Positions 29,737 through 39,052 of a stretch of 49,328 bases of DNA are shown here, one piece after another (position 1 is the first letter of the stretch; every line of letters begins with the position of its first letter). This DNA comes from a virus: IMG/VR virus record IMGVR_UViG_3300030098_003579, positions 1 to 49,328 of that record; one strand, given 5' to 3'. The notes under the pieces are model-generated. The model had not been told where the DNA came from. It made no database searches and saw only the letters and a program-made list of their open reading frames with translations. The position numbers were made by a program, and so were the translations under genes.

Positions 29737-30567
29737 TTAATTCATTCTTTTTTCAATATTAGAATAAACTTCCATACCTTCGTCAGTTTTAAACCATTGT
29801 GCTAATGCTGAATATGGATGTTCTTCAAAAGGAACTGTCATTAATTTCCTACCAGTTGATCCCCACATAAAATGTCTTTGGTCTGACGATAATTTTATTA
29901 TCCTAGCTTCAACAGCTTTAATACCAAAGTTTCTAAGTTGAACATTTTCATCAGAAGCTAACTCTAAAAATAATTTAGGATTTGATCTAGCAAATAATAA
30001 TAAATCTCTTCTTAGTTCTTTCGAGCTTAATTTATTTACTTCTGATCCTATTTCAACTCTCATTATAGCTTCAGCTATATCAATTTCCATTTCTTTAGCT
30101 ATTTTTAACGCCTCAACTTCAAATTCTAACCAATCTAATTCATTTTGCGCTATTTCAACCGGTTTATGCTCGTAGTATAATTGATTTCTATGCGGATGAT
30201 AAAGTGATAAGAATTTTTGTAATGTTGATTTTTCTTTTGGAACAAATAAACTACCGTCTCTAAAAATAATATGTTCTAATCTTTGCTCACCTTTCATTTC
30301 GTCAACAAAGCAAGTTCTTTGATTTTGACAGTATTTTATTTCTCTTTCATATCCTTTTTCCTCATCAAACCAAAATAAATTTGCTGATCTTATAGAACGA
30401 GATACTGGCTTTTTTCTACCTTTTAAATAATAAAATCTATCTTTTATCTCCCAAGTATTTTTTGGTTTAGCTTTTACTTCAGGAATTTTTACCTTAGGTT
30501 GTTCTACAACCATTGTTTCCTCAACTACAGGTTCTTCAACCTTAGTTGCTGTTTTTTTCTTTGCCAT
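29737..30567 (-). CDS. Conserved virion-block protein downstream of the capsid gene, 276 aa
   Basis: 276 aa. The first ~37 residues are disordered, basic then acidic (MAKKKTATKVEEPVVEE, PKVKIPEVKAKPK). A domain with beta strands and many aromatic residues follows (WEIKDRFYYLKGRKKPVSRS; SANLFWFDEEKGYEREIKYC; FVDEMKGEQRLEHIIFRDGS). The C-terminal half is helical (LDWLEFEVEALKIAKEMEID; SKELRRDLLLFARSNPKLFL). It is bracketed by two terminator hairpins, so its expression is set apart from both the capsid and tail genes. The position between major capsid protein and connector suggests a head-completion or head-vertex protein. No enzyme motif was seen. Confidence 0.55.
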   Translation of the reverse strand: MAKKKTATKVEEPVVEETMVVEQPKVKIPEVKAKPKNTWEIKDRFYYLKGRKKPVSRSIRSANLFWFDEEKGYEREIKYCQNQRTCFVDEMKGEQRLEHIIFRDGSLFVPKEKSTLQKFLSLYHPHRNQLYYEHKPVEIAQNELDWLEFEVEALKIAKEMEIDIAEAIMRVEIGSEVNKLSSKELRRDLLLFARSNPKLFLELASDENVQLRNFGIKAVEARIIKLSSDQRHFMWGSTGRKLMTVPFEEHPYSALAQWFKTDEGMEVYSNIEKRMN

Positions 30568-30596
30568 AATATAATATATAATATAATTAATAAAAA

Positions 30597-30625
30597 TATA
30601 AGGGCGATACTAGACCGCCCTTATA
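30597..30625 (-). terminator. Intrinsic terminator after the major capsid gene
   Basis: A perfect 10-bp stem, TATAAGGGCG (30597-30606) and CGCCCTTATA (30616-30625), with a 9-base loop. On the minus strand it lies 11 bases after the major capsid stop and is followed directly by TTTTT. GC-rich by the standards of this genome. It would partly or fully stop transcription after the capsid gene and so adjust capsid-to-tail ratios. Confidence 0.82.
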
Positions 30626-30636
30626 AATAAATAGTC

Positions 30637-32166
30637 TTACTTCATTAACATAAAGTTGTTAGCACCTTGAGTAACTAAACATCTTTCAGATAAGAAGTGA
30701 AGTTGCATTGCATCTAATGCTGATGTAGCAGCTCCAACAGAACCAGTAGTCCAAGTTTTCATTTTTCTATTGTCTGTTTGAGAAGCTCTATATCTAACGT
30801 GTAAGAATGGTCTCTTCATGTTTTTACCCATGTTTTGATCATATACCGTAGATACACCAGCTGGTATCATAATACCTCTAATAGCATTTGCACCAGCAGC
30901 ATCATTAATACCACCTCTAGTAGCTTTGTCATTTAAGTATCTAAAATCAGATTTATAAAAGTCATAAGAACCTCTTCTAAATCCTGAGAAACCTAAATTT
31001 AATGCCATGTTCTCGTCGTTTTCGAATACTCCATAAGAAGTACCTCCAGCGCCGTAAGAATTCATAGAAGCTAACATATCATCAATAGCTAAACTCGTTG
31101 ATCTATTAACAAACATCATGTATTCTTCAATAGCACCTTGTTTATCAAATTCAGCTAAAATAGCATCAAACTCAGCTAAGTCAGTAGCAGCGTTTACACC
31201 TGTAACACCAGAAGTTAGATTACCTCTTGATTCTACAGCCGCAAACAAACCTTCCGTACCAGTTTGATTACCATCTGCTCCATACATAGAGAAAGCACTA
31301 TCAGTTAAAGTAGATGATCCATCAGCAGCTGATAATTCACCTTCTAACATAGCCATTTCTAAATAATCAGTAAATCTAGCTCTTGTGTCAGCTTCAGCTT
31401 TCAAGTACCATAAGTAACCTGATTGCCCAGCTTCAGTAGAAACTTCAACCCAACCAATTCTAGATGTATCAGATCCTGATACTTCGTAGTAATCTTTTAT
31501 AATAATTGGTTTATTAGAAAAAGATTTGAATTTAGGTTCGTTAGCAGTATGACTATCAGAAGCAGCCGTACCAGCAGCATTTGTATATGATTTACCTTTC
31601 GCATACTCAGAACCATAAACTAATATAGTTGTATCATTAGCTCCAGATGTTGTAGCTAATGTTGCAGCAGTATAACAAGCAACTGTTATAACGTTACCTA
31701 ATACTTCTGTTACTAAGCATTTGAAAACACCATTAGCGTTAGCTACAATAATAGTATCTGATTGTCTAATAGCGTGATCAACCACAGAACCTGAAGATGT
31801 AACAGTTGCGCCATCGATCTCTTTATTAATAGTGATCTCAGAAGCACCTGTTGTAGCACCAGCAGCGCCTAAACCAGCACCTGCGGTTGCGTGTGTTACT
31901 TGTCCTGTGTATGATAAGTGTAATCTACCTTGTTCAGACCAAACGACTTGATCAGCCGCCATAGCCTCTTCTGCACCAACTTTAGATAAGAAACCAGAAA
32001 TAGTTCTCGGTCCGAAAACTTCTGCTTCTTTTTCCATTAAGTCAGGCAGGTATTGTTGAGCCCAAGTTGTATCATTTGTGCCCAAAAAGTCTAAGTAGTT
32101 TGTATTTAATGTCTGCTTATTTGGAGCAGGCACACTATTCAAACTACCTCCTGCAGTTATTGCCAT
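30637..32166 (-). CDS. Major capsid protein
   Basis: 509 aa. Near the N-terminus it has TTWAQQYLPDLMEKEAEVFG followed by PRTISGFLSKVGAEEAMAAD and VVWSEQGRLHLSY, a pattern I recall from major capsid proteins of marine and Bacteroidota phages. The rest is an Ala/Gly/Ser/Thr-rich mixed fold compatible with HK97-type capsid proteins, with a C-terminal MQLHFLSERCLVTQGANNFM. Position supports the call: portal, scaffold, this gene, and a strong terminator directly after it. Low-complexity Ala/Gly stretches (THATAGAGLGAAGATTGASE) may be an insertion domain. No prohead-cleavage site can be picked out by eye. Start choice: ATG preceded by an A-rich leader, 19 bases after the scaffold stop. Confidence 0.82.
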   Translation of the reverse strand: MAITAGGSLNSVPAPNKQTLNTNYLDFLGTNDTTWAQQYLPDLMEKEAEVFGPRTISGFLSKVGAEEAMAADQVVWSEQGRLHLSYTGQVTHATAGAGLGAAGATTGASEITINKEIDGATVTSSGSVVDHAIRQSDTIIVANANGVFKCLVTEVLGNVITVACYTAATLATTSGANDTTILVYGSEYAKGKSYTNAAGTAASDSHTANEPKFKSFSNKPIIIKDYYEVSGSDTSRIGWVEVSTEAGQSGYLWYLKAEADTRARFTDYLEMAMLEGELSAADGSSTLTDSAFSMYGADGNQTGTEGLFAAVESRGNLTSGVTGVNAATDLAEFDAILAEFDKQGAIEEYMMFVNRSTSLAIDDMLASMNSYGAGGTSYGVFENDENMALNLGFSGFRRGSYDFYKSDFRYLNDKATRGGINDAAGANAIRGIMIPAGVSTVYDQNMGKNMKRPFLHVRYRASQTDNRKMKTWTTGSVGAATSALDAMQLHFLSERCLVTQGANNFMLMK

Positions 32167-32185
32167 AATTTATAATTTTTTAAAG

Positions 32186-33367
32186 TTAATTTTTTTTCCT
32201 AATCTTAAAGGATCTGTTTTTCATTTCAGAAGAAGATTCACCTAAAGCCCTAACTCTAATACCACCAACGTTTACTTCGCCATGGGTTTTTCTAGGTTCT
32301 AAGTTAATATTTTTATCTTTAGCAATTTGCGTTTTAACAGCATCAGCTTTACCTTGCTCATAAAAATGTTTAGCAATAGCATCAGCATTCATAGCTGTGA
32401 ATAAAGACCTATGATAACCAGCGGCATCTTCTAAAGTAGATTTATCTTCACCAATGTATTTATTGACAAGGTTATTAATATCACTTTGTTTTGTCTTTAC
32501 TTCATCTACATTTTTAACATTAAACCTATATTTTTTGTCTCCAACATTATATTCAAAACCTTTGAAATTTTTATTAAATAGACTATTAGTTTTATTTAAA
32601 AATGATTTTTTACTTGCTTCAATTGTTTTCTTCTGTTCTTCAGATTCCTTATTGTATCTATTAAAAAAATCAATAGCTTTTTGTTGTTCTTGAGTCAACT
32701 TTGACCCAGCTTTGATTTCTTTATAGTATTTAGACTTTTGCCTGTCTAAGTGGGTTCTAGCCTCGGCAACTTGCTCTTTAAGGGCTATTTTCTTTTTACG
32801 TATTTCTTTTTCATCATCAACACTATCGTCGTATCCAAAATTATCTTCTAATAAAAAAGATCTTTCTTCTGGCGTTAAATGAGACTTTGTTTCACGATAA
32901 TATTCGTCTAACACATCAGAGTCATCCATTTCTTTGATATCTCTATTTAACTTCACATAGTCGTTTAAATCACCACCAGTTTCGTTCATAAACTCTACTA
33001 ACTTTTGCACACCTTCGGGCAAAGGTTCACCAGTTGCCTCTGATTCAGTTATTGCTTCTTCAATCACTTCTTGTGCTTCTTGCGTTTCTTCTTCTGTGAT
33101 CTCTTCCATTACTGGTTGTTCAGTTTCAACTGTTTCTTCAGTAGGTTTTTCGTCTATGTTTACTTTTGTTATATTGTCCTCTGGTTTAACTTGAGGAGCT
33201 TTATCTAAATCTACTTTTATAACATCTGGGTCACCAGTACTTTCAAATTTAGATTCATCTATTGTTTCTTCTACAACCTCTTCAACGGGTTGTTCTTGGT
33301 TTTCGTCTGTTGTCTCTTCAACAGAGTCAGTTACTTCTTCAGTAACTTCTTCGTTTAGTTCTATCAT
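32186..33367 (-). CDS. Scaffolding protein
   Basis: 393 aa. The first ~115 residues are extremely acidic (Glu/Thr/Val-rich, e.g. EEVTEEVTDSVEETTDEN) and probably disordered. The middle is a long charged helical region (about 190-260: EIRKKKIALKEQVAEARTHL, KQKSKYYKEIKAGSKL-type composition). The C-terminus is basic (KNRSFKIRKKN), as in phage scaffolds whose basic tail binds the capsid protein. It lies between portal and major capsid protein, the standard place for a scaffold. No serine-protease motif is visible, so it does not look like a fused maturation protease. Identification rests on composition and position. Confidence 0.7.
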   Translation of the reverse strand: MIELNEEVTEEVTDSVEETTDENQEQPVEEVVEETIDESKFESTGDPDVIKVDLDKAPQVKPEDNITKVNIDEKPTEETVETEQPVMEEITEEETQEAQEVIEEAITESEATGEPLPEGVQKLVEFMNETGGDLNDYVKLNRDIKEMDDSDVLDEYYRETKSHLTPEERSFLLEDNFGYDDSVDDEKEIRKKKIALKEQVAEARTHLDRQKSKYYKEIKAGSKLTQEQQKAIDFFNRYNKESEEQKKTIEASKKSFLNKTNSLFNKNFKGFEYNVGDKKYRFNVKNVDEVKTKQSDINNLVNKYIGEDKSTLEDAAGYHRSLFTAMNADAIAKHFYEQGKADAVKTQIAKDKNINLEPRKTHGEVNVGGIRVRALGESSSEMKNRSFKIRKKN

Positions 33368-33393
33368 AATAAAATTTTATAAAATATTAAATA

Positions 33394-35787
33394 CTAAGTA
33401 CGAGAGAATTTTTCCATATTCACTCCTCCCGTAATTATATCATTACCTGATGATTCAAATTTTTTATCAGAATCACCTTGTTTTCTTTGTTCAATCATAT
33501 CCATCTGGTGTCCAGCTTGTCTATCTACTCTCATATCTTTTCTATCTTCTCGCATAGATTCCATTTGGTTACTTGTCTGTTGCTTCATTCCTTCTATTTT
33601 AGAATTTAATTCAAATTCAAATTGCATTAATTCTTTTTTAGCTTGAACCTCTTGTTGTAAATAGGCTATTTTCATTTGGTTTCTTGTTTGTTCCATTTGA
33701 GCGTCAATTTGCATTTTTTGTTGGTTCTTTTGCATTTCAGCCTGAGCGGCAGCTTGTTGTGCTTGTTGATTAGCCTGTGATTGCGCTTGCATGTTCTGTT
33801 GTTGCATTTGCTGATCTCTTTCTTGTTTTTTTCTTCTTTTTACTTTTAATAATTGATTAGCAAGTTTTAAGTTTCTAGTATTACGCAAGTCAATTGCATC
33901 ATCTAAATCGATTGATTGTTGGGCTAATGCTGTTTGTATATTATTTTCTAATATAGCTTTTTCTTCTTCATCTGGCATTAATTCTATAAATATACCAAAA
34001 TCATAAAGATGTAAATTTTTCATTTCATGAAGAGTAGCAACGTTATGAGCACCTAAAGCTCTTACAAAAGCGTCTTTTGTAGGTGAGTATTCTATTATAT
34101 CAGATATTCTTAATGATAAACATTCTGCTACTTCTGCTGTTATAAATAACATTGATTGAAGTATATGTCTCGTGGCTGTATTAGAATTAGCCGCAGCTAG
34201 TTTTTGAACTCCAACTAAAGCATTTTTATCTGGCGTAGTAGCATCTCTAGCCTCGTTTAATCCGGTTGTATCTCTTATCATTTGCAAATAATAATTATAA
34301 GTTTGGATTAAACTCTGTAATTTACCGCTATTAACTCCATTATTTATTTGTTGTATAGGTACTTTACCAGGATTACCATCTCCTTCTGATGTAAAACTTC
34401 TACCAATAACAGAACCTGTTTGGAAAAACATGTTCAAAGCTTCTTGTGGATTATAGTTTGTACCATTACCAAGATCAACTTCAGCTAAACCATCAACATC
34501 AAGGTAAACCCCATCTGGTACCATTCTCGCCATTACTTGTTGTAACTTTAAATGCGTTAATTGGATTGTATCAGCAAAACCAGTTATTCTACCAACTAAA
34601 GATTCTATTCTACCTTCATACATTCTAGGCGCTACTATTTGGTAATTCATTTTAACTTTACTAAAATCGGAATCTGATCTCATCATATTAGGACACATTC
34701 TCCATCTTAATATTCTATCTGCTCCAACTAAGTATACTCCTTCATATAAAGCTTCTATAACTCTTTCTAATTTTTGAAAATTACCATCTTTATCTTTAGG
34801 AGGATTAAATGTATCATCTTTTTTTATAACTTTATCACCACCAGAACCCGTTGTTTTTAATTTATACACGTCGTTCATATGTGTTTTGTAGTTAAAGTAT
34901 ATTACTTGAACTTTGTTTTTATCATCGTTGGTATTATAATTGTATGGATAATGACGTTTGTCAATTATACTTTTTATATCTTCTTCTGTTAATTCAGGAA
35001 ATTCTTTTACAAGTTCGTTTATAGGTATTTCTTTAACCTCACCAACATAATATATATCATCAAAATACGGAGATTCAGTATGGGAATAAATTAAACTAGC
35101 AGGATCTACATATTTAGCCTCAGCGCCGCTACTAAAATCAAATGTAGTTTTTGTAGCACCAATTCCTAAAACTGTTAAATCGTATAAAACTCTTCTTCTT
35201 ATTAAATCATAATCACTGTTTTCCATTAATACGTTTAAAGCTTGTTCCTCTGCTAATTCTACCGCTTGCTTGTAATTAAGCTGCATATGTAATGCTAATT
35301 CTTCTTCAGAATCTGGTAAAGTTTCTGGATCGTTTTCATACATATCTATATCAAGTCTAGATTTAACTATATCGTTAAATCCTTTAGAACGCATATCACG
35401 CAATATAGATTCCATGTATTCGGTTCTTTTACTTACACCATAATCATCTTGTGAAAAACAATTTATTTCGTAATTTCTTTGAGCCATTCCATTTACTACT
35501 ATATCTACAAATTTAGGTATAATTGGAACAGGTTTCCAATCTAAGTTAAGATAAGATAAATCGCCATTTATAGATAATTCGTTTTTATATTTTTGTATAG
35601 ATTGTTCTCCTCTCGCATACAGACGTAATGTATGAAAATTATTTTTATGACTATTATATTTTGATGTCGCACCTGAAAACCATTCATGTCTTATTGCCCT
35701 TGCTACTTTTAAACCGTATTCCTCGCTAAGCTTTTCTAAATCGCTAACCGCTTGTGATGGAAAATTTATGGAGTGTTCTAATCTCAT
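33394..35787 (-). CDS. Portal protein
   Basis: 797 aa. The N-terminal 500 residues form the globular portal body with typical segments: LRLYARGEQSIQKYKNEL, PVPIIPKFVDIVVNGMAQRN, LNVLMENSDYDLIRRRVLYD, then YVDPASLIYSHTES and TGFADTIQLTHLKLQQVMAR. The C-terminal ~150 residues are an unusual Gln/Met-rich helix (EMQKNQQKMQIDAQMEQTRN and similar), probably the crown/barrel region inside the capsid. Overlaps the terminase stop by four bases (ATGA), so it is translationally coupled to TerL. Length and layout fit large portals of crAss-like and Cellulophaga podoviruses. High confidence from position and pattern, although I cannot run a profile search. Confidence 0.85.
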   Translation of the reverse strand: MRLEHSINFPSQAVSDLEKLSEEYGLKVARAIRHEWFSGATSKYNSHKNNFHTLRLYARGEQSIQKYKNELSINGDLSYLNLDWKPVPIIPKFVDIVVNGMAQRNYEINCFSQDDYGVSKRTEYMESILRDMRSKGFNDIVKSRLDIDMYENDPETLPDSEEELALHMQLNYKQAVELAEEQALNVLMENSDYDLIRRRVLYDLTVLGIGATKTTFDFSSGAEAKYVDPASLIYSHTESPYFDDIYYVGEVKEIPINELVKEFPELTEEDIKSIIDKRHYPYNYNTNDDKNKVQVIYFNYKTHMNDVYKLKTTGSGGDKVIKKDDTFNPPKDKDGNFQKLERVIEALYEGVYLVGADRILRWRMCPNMMRSDSDFSKVKMNYQIVAPRMYEGRIESLVGRITGFADTIQLTHLKLQQVMARMVPDGVYLDVDGLAEVDLGNGTNYNPQEALNMFFQTGSVIGRSFTSEGDGNPGKVPIQQINNGVNSGKLQSLIQTYNYYLQMIRDTTGLNEARDATTPDKNALVGVQKLAAANSNTATRHILQSMLFITAEVAECLSLRISDIIEYSPTKDAFVRALGAHNVATLHEMKNLHLYDFGIFIELMPDEEEKAILENNIQTALAQQSIDLDDAIDLRNTRNLKLANQLLKVKRRKKQERDQQMQQQNMQAQSQANQQAQQAAAQAEMQKNQQKMQIDAQMEQTRNQMKIAYLQQEVQAKKELMQFEFELNSKIEGMKQQTSNQMESMREDRKDMRVDRQAGHQMDMIEQRKQGDSDKKFESSGNDIITGGVNMEKFSRT

Positions 35788-38018
35788 ATTTTATTTTTAA
35801 TTATCTGTGATGAAAATCCTTTGTTATTATATTTTGCTATATTCAAGTTTAATGGCGTTTTTTCTCTTTTAGGATTTGGTCTATATAAATGTCTATTACA
35901 AGCCATTATTGCTAAACCAGAACTAATAGAAGCATCATGTTTTGTTCTTTTATTTATATCAAATTTAGACCAATCATTTAATGTTTCATTAAAATACATA
36001 GTACCATAAGTACCATCTTGTAATAAACCAATATGATCGTTTATATACATTTCTATAGCTGCCGCGTGCGCTTGTTTTATGTCTTCGCTTGAGTTAGGTA
36101 TTCCACCAACTTCTTTTTCTGCAACAGATAGTTTGTTCCAAACTTTATCAGGTCTATTCATACTAAATCCTCTATAACCTCTTCTACGTAAATAGTATAA
36201 TAATCTTGGCTTATTGTTCTCTGCAAGTATTGGCATTCCATAAAATACCAATGCCATTAAAACATCTTCAAAAAATATCTCAGCTGTTTGTGGTCTTGCT
36301 ATATATTCTAAAAAGAACGTATTAGCTGGAGCATCTTCCATTGAATACTTTGTTAATCCATGCAAAGCCCCTTTTGATCCTCTACTATCTACTGTTCCAG
36401 ATATATCATATGAGTCACAACCAAATGCGCCCATATGTTCGTTACCTGGATATTTTACGCCATTTTTTAATATAACGTTATTTTGTGATTCTCCATTTGG
36501 TACCCAACTTACTTTAAATCTTCCTTTAGGATCAGGATTAAAAGTTACTAAAGTATCTTTAACTCCATTTGCCCATTGAAAATTACCTGGAGTTAATACG
36601 GAAGAGTTTCTATTCCCTTCATTATAATCTATTTGCTCATATATTTTTATAAGATTAAATAAACTATTTCCCGTTTCATCTCTAAACGCATGCTCTTCAG
36701 TTCTAGGAAATTGACGATAAAATTCATTTAAAGCGTCTTGATCATCTTTTAAACCATCAGCCTCATTGTCCCAATGATCTATTACTCCGTAATCTATTTC
36801 TATTCCTTGTGGATCAAATGATCGTTCTCGAGGAGTATTAAACACAGGTTGTCCATACTCGTCGATGAAACCCTCGTAATTCCATTCCATAGGAATAAAC
36901 AAAGAATATAATCCCGACTTAGTCTGTCCATTACGATTTCGTTTTGTAACATCTGAATTATAGTATAAGTTTTTAAAATTATCACCACCTTTATCAAGAG
37001 CATTGCTAGTACTACCCATCATGCATTTACCAACTACTCTACTACCTAGTCGTAAACAAGTTTTTGTGACTCTCCAATTATTTTTTATATTATCAGGTCT
37101 CTCCCATTTACCGCTTTCATCATGAACTAATAAAGATAGTTTTTCACCATCATAGCTATTATCACCTGTATTTTTCCAATCAATAGTTGTATCAAGTCCT
37201 TCCATGTCATCTTGCTCTTCTCGTTCCCTCATTTTCCTACGAGTAAACTTCTTTGCAGGTACCCTATAAGCGAGTTCGGACTTTGGTCGGTCCATACCGT
37301 CCTGTATTGGCTTGAAGAAGAATGGATAATTTAAACTAATTGGTACTACTTTATCTGTAAACATTTTCTTTGCATCACTACCAGTTTTAGATAATATACC
37401 AAATCTACTATCACTAGCTAAAGTCGCTAAATTAACAGTTTCAGCTGAACTCATAAATGAAAAACCAGAACGTCTATTTTTTAAATAACACATTCCGTAA
37501 CTTCTGTGATCTGCTTTACAAGCCTCCCAAAATATGTAAAACAATCTATTTGCTTCTCTATAATCTGGAGCACCAACATCGATCTTGCTCCATTGTAAAT
37601 ACATATAATGTGTACCTGTTATATATGTCGGTTTACCATTATTCATAAACCAAAAACCTTCTTCTCTTCTTCTAAATTCTTCATCTATATATCCATAATG
37701 CTTTTCTTTAAAATCATCTGGATATTCTTGCCAATCAAACACAGTTTTAATTCTTTTAAAATCAGGATTAGTTGGAAACTGTTTCCATTTTTGCTCTGAT
37801 TTTGTTTTACTACAACTATATATTTCTTTAGGTTGTTTAGGTAAAGCTATTTGAAAGCCTTGTATTTCTATTACTTCACCTATCATTCCAGTTTTAGATA
37901 TACAAACTATATCGGCTTCTTTATTATAACCATATTTCCATCTTTTAGACTTATTAAGTCGTTTAATGGTATTTATTTTTACAGGTTCTACAACCTTAAC
38001 TAATGTTTGCTCGTACAT
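35784..38018 (-). CDS. terL: Terminase large subunit (DNA-packaging ATPase/nuclease)
   Basis: 744 aa. ATPase half: a Walker-A-like KNRRSGFSFMSS at residues 180-191, the variant (RQ/RR)xGxS form common in terminases; Walker B LSLLVHDE at 294-301 with the catalytic acidic pair; and a coupling motif GSTSNA at 325-330. Nuclease half: an RNase H-like motif GCDSYDISG at about 533-541, with the expected metal-binding aspartates. Packages phage DNA through the portal, whose gene overlaps it by four bases. The one-base overlap with the upstream small gene (TAATG) suggests that the upstream product is its small-subunit partner. The Lys normally in Walker A is replaced (GFS rather than GKS), which I regard as a known family variant. 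Confidence 0.9.
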   Translation of the reverse strand: MYEQTLVKVVEPVKINTIKRLNKSKRWKYGYNKEADIVCISKTGMIGEVIEIQGFQIALPKQPKEIYSCSKTKSEQKWKQFPTNPDFKRIKTVFDWQEYPDDFKEKHYGYIDEEFRRREEGFWFMNNGKPTYITGTHYMYLQWSKIDVGAPDYREANRLFYIFWEACKADHRSYGMCYLKNRRSGFSFMSSAETVNLATLASDSRFGILSKTGSDAKKMFTDKVVPISLNYPFFFKPIQDGMDRPKSELAYRVPAKKFTRRKMREREEQDDMEGLDTTIDWKNTGDNSYDGEKLSLLVHDESGKWERPDNIKNNWRVTKTCLRLGSRVVGKCMMGSTSNALDKGGDNFKNLYYNSDVTKRNRNGQTKSGLYSLFIPMEWNYEGFIDEYGQPVFNTPRERSFDPQGIEIDYGVIDHWDNEADGLKDDQDALNEFYRQFPRTEEHAFRDETGNSLFNLIKIYEQIDYNEGNRNSSVLTPGNFQWANGVKDTLVTFNPDPKGRFKVSWVPNGESQNNVILKNGVKYPGNEHMGAFGCDSYDISGTVDSRGSKGALHGLTKYSMEDAPANTFFLEYIARPQTAEIFFEDVLMALVFYGMPILAENNKPRLLYYLRRRGYRGFSMNRPDKVWNKLSVAEKEVGGIPNSSEDIKQAHAAAIEMYINDHIGLLQDGTYGTMYFNETLNDWSKFDINKRTKHDASISSGLAIMACNRHLYRPNPKREKTPLNLNIAKYNNKGFSSQIIKNKI

Positions 38019-38293
38019 TATTTAGATCTACCTTCTGCGAATCCTTTGAATTTATTCTCTTTCTTCTCTTCAACTGGTTTTCCTTCAAGCATATTTTCTT
38101 CTTCATGGATTCTATTTAATATTTCAAATGCATCAAATATAGCTAATTTTTTTGTAGCTGCAGCATTCTTTAATCTATCTGCTGATATATCATCATCTGA
38201 ATCAACAATAGCTTCTTTAGCCACCTTAATTAATTCTTCAACTGCTTTGTGCCCAGCTTGGATTATATTCTTCTTCGTTTCCTTGATACTCAT
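38018..38293 (-). CDS. Terminase small subunit candidate
   Basis: 91 aa, helical and charged: KETKKNIIQAGHKAVEELIK, then SADRLKNAAATKKLAIFDAF and a basic tail ending KFKGFAEGRSK. It lies directly upstream of TerL and shares a base with its start (TAATG), the classic TerS position. The size is small, but small TerS proteins exist. There is an unusually long overlap of 56 bases with the upstream 195-aa gene; a GTG at residue 24 would remove most of it, but ATG is preferred because it keeps the first helix complete. The assignment is mostly by position. Confidence 0.5.
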   Translation of the reverse strand: MSIKETKKNIIQAGHKAVEELIKVAKEAIVDSDDDISADRLKNAAATKKLAIFDAFEILNRIHEEENMLEGKPVEEKKENKFKGFAEGRSK

Positions 38294-38825
38294 ATTTAAT
38301 TGTAATAAATTTATTCATAACTCTATATAATCTTTCCCCATTAATAACAAATTCATATTCGCTACTAGGTTTAAAGCCAATTAATTCTTCTTTGTTAAAT
38401 GTACCATCAGAATATTTAATAATACCAATTAAAGGTCTTTCTATTTCTGTATCAAAATTATTAATTGATTTTAATGGTTTAACAAAACTATAACCTGGAG
38501 TAGCCATCCAATCTTTCTTCTTATAAAGAAATATTTGATTTGCAGATACTATATATTTATCTTCTTTCCAATAAGATCTACTATTCTTTTCCTTACCTTT
38601 GACATTATGCCATCTTCTAAAAACGTTATGATGTAATATTATTTCATCACCTTTTTTTATTGGAGTATCAAACAATATAGGTGTTTCTAGTACCAACGCT
38701 AATCTATTTATAAATTGATGATTAAATATTTCAGTGTTCAGTATTAGTTCTTTACCATCTACTTTTTTAGAATTATTATATCTCTCACCTATAGGTGATA
38801 CTATAAAATCTTTATAAGCTTTCAT
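38238..38825 (-). CDS. GroES-like co-chaperonin candidate, 195 aa
   Basis: 195 aa. By eye, residues 25-103 line up with the phage GroES in this window and with E. coli GroES: ELILNT (26-31) with the GG-I-V-L region, RLALVLETP (41-49) with RGEVLAVGNG, IKKGDEIILHHNVFR (56-70) with VKVGDIVIFNDGYG, and YIVSANQIFLYKK (91-103) with the final MSESDILAIVE strand. An insert of about 18 residues (HNVKGKEKNSRSYWKEDK) separates the last two parts. Residues 110-195 are an extra domain (FVKPLKSINNF; GIIKYSDGTFNKEELIGF). T4 gp31 is a precedent for a diverged phage co-chaperonin. Fold proposed from motif order only; it could be another small beta-barrel. Confidence 0.5.
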   Translation of the reverse strand: MKAYKDFIVSPIGERYNNSKKVDGKELILNTEIFNHQFINRLALVLETPILFDTPIKKGDEIILHHNVFRRWHNVKGKEKNSRSYWKEDKYIVSANQIFLYKKKDWMATPGYSFVKPLKSINNFDTEIERPLIGIIKYSDGTFNKEELIGFKPSSEYEFVINGERLYRVMNKFITIKYEYQGNEEEYNPSWAQSS

Positions 38826-39052
38826 TAGTATTCTAAATTATACTCAACTGATATAGCCATGTTTTTATTAAAATCTTTCCATGGTATAACTATATCACCT
38901 TTTTTTATGTAAATACAATACTTATCTTCTTCCTCTATTATATCACATATCTTGTGGCCACCATATACCTCTTGATCAACAGCATAATGCATGGAATCAT
39001 TTTTATAATCTTTACCTATAGTAATTTTTCTTATGATATTATTTTTCATCAT
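38825..39052 (-). CDS. Small hypothetical protein, 75 aa
   Basis: Read from the ATG at 39052, it is 75 aa (MMKNNIIRKITIGKDYKNDS...). A longer form from the ATG at 39082 would add 10 residues and overlap the upstream gene by 44 bases; the shorter start leaves a 14-base overlap like others here. Contains KICDIIEEEDKYCIYIKKGD followed by IVIPWKDFNK, a strand-turn-strand pattern with K-K-G-D reminiscent of the GroES-like neighbour, but too short to judge. It overlaps the next gene by one base (TAATG-type). No family recognised. Confidence 0.5.
   Translation of the reverse strand: MMKNNIIRKITIGKDYKNDSMHYAVDQEVYGGHKICDIIEEEDKYCIYIKKGDIVIPWKDFNKNMAISVEYNLEY

Noticed and set aside
36800-37003. 67-codon minus-strand frame inside terL
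   Set aside because: Alternate frame within a gene with intact terminase motifs.
35784-38018. Walker A of TerL lacks the usual Lys (GFS for GKS), suggesting inactivation
   Set aside because: The (R/K)xRxxGxS variant is common in terminases and the Walker B and nuclease motifs are intact.
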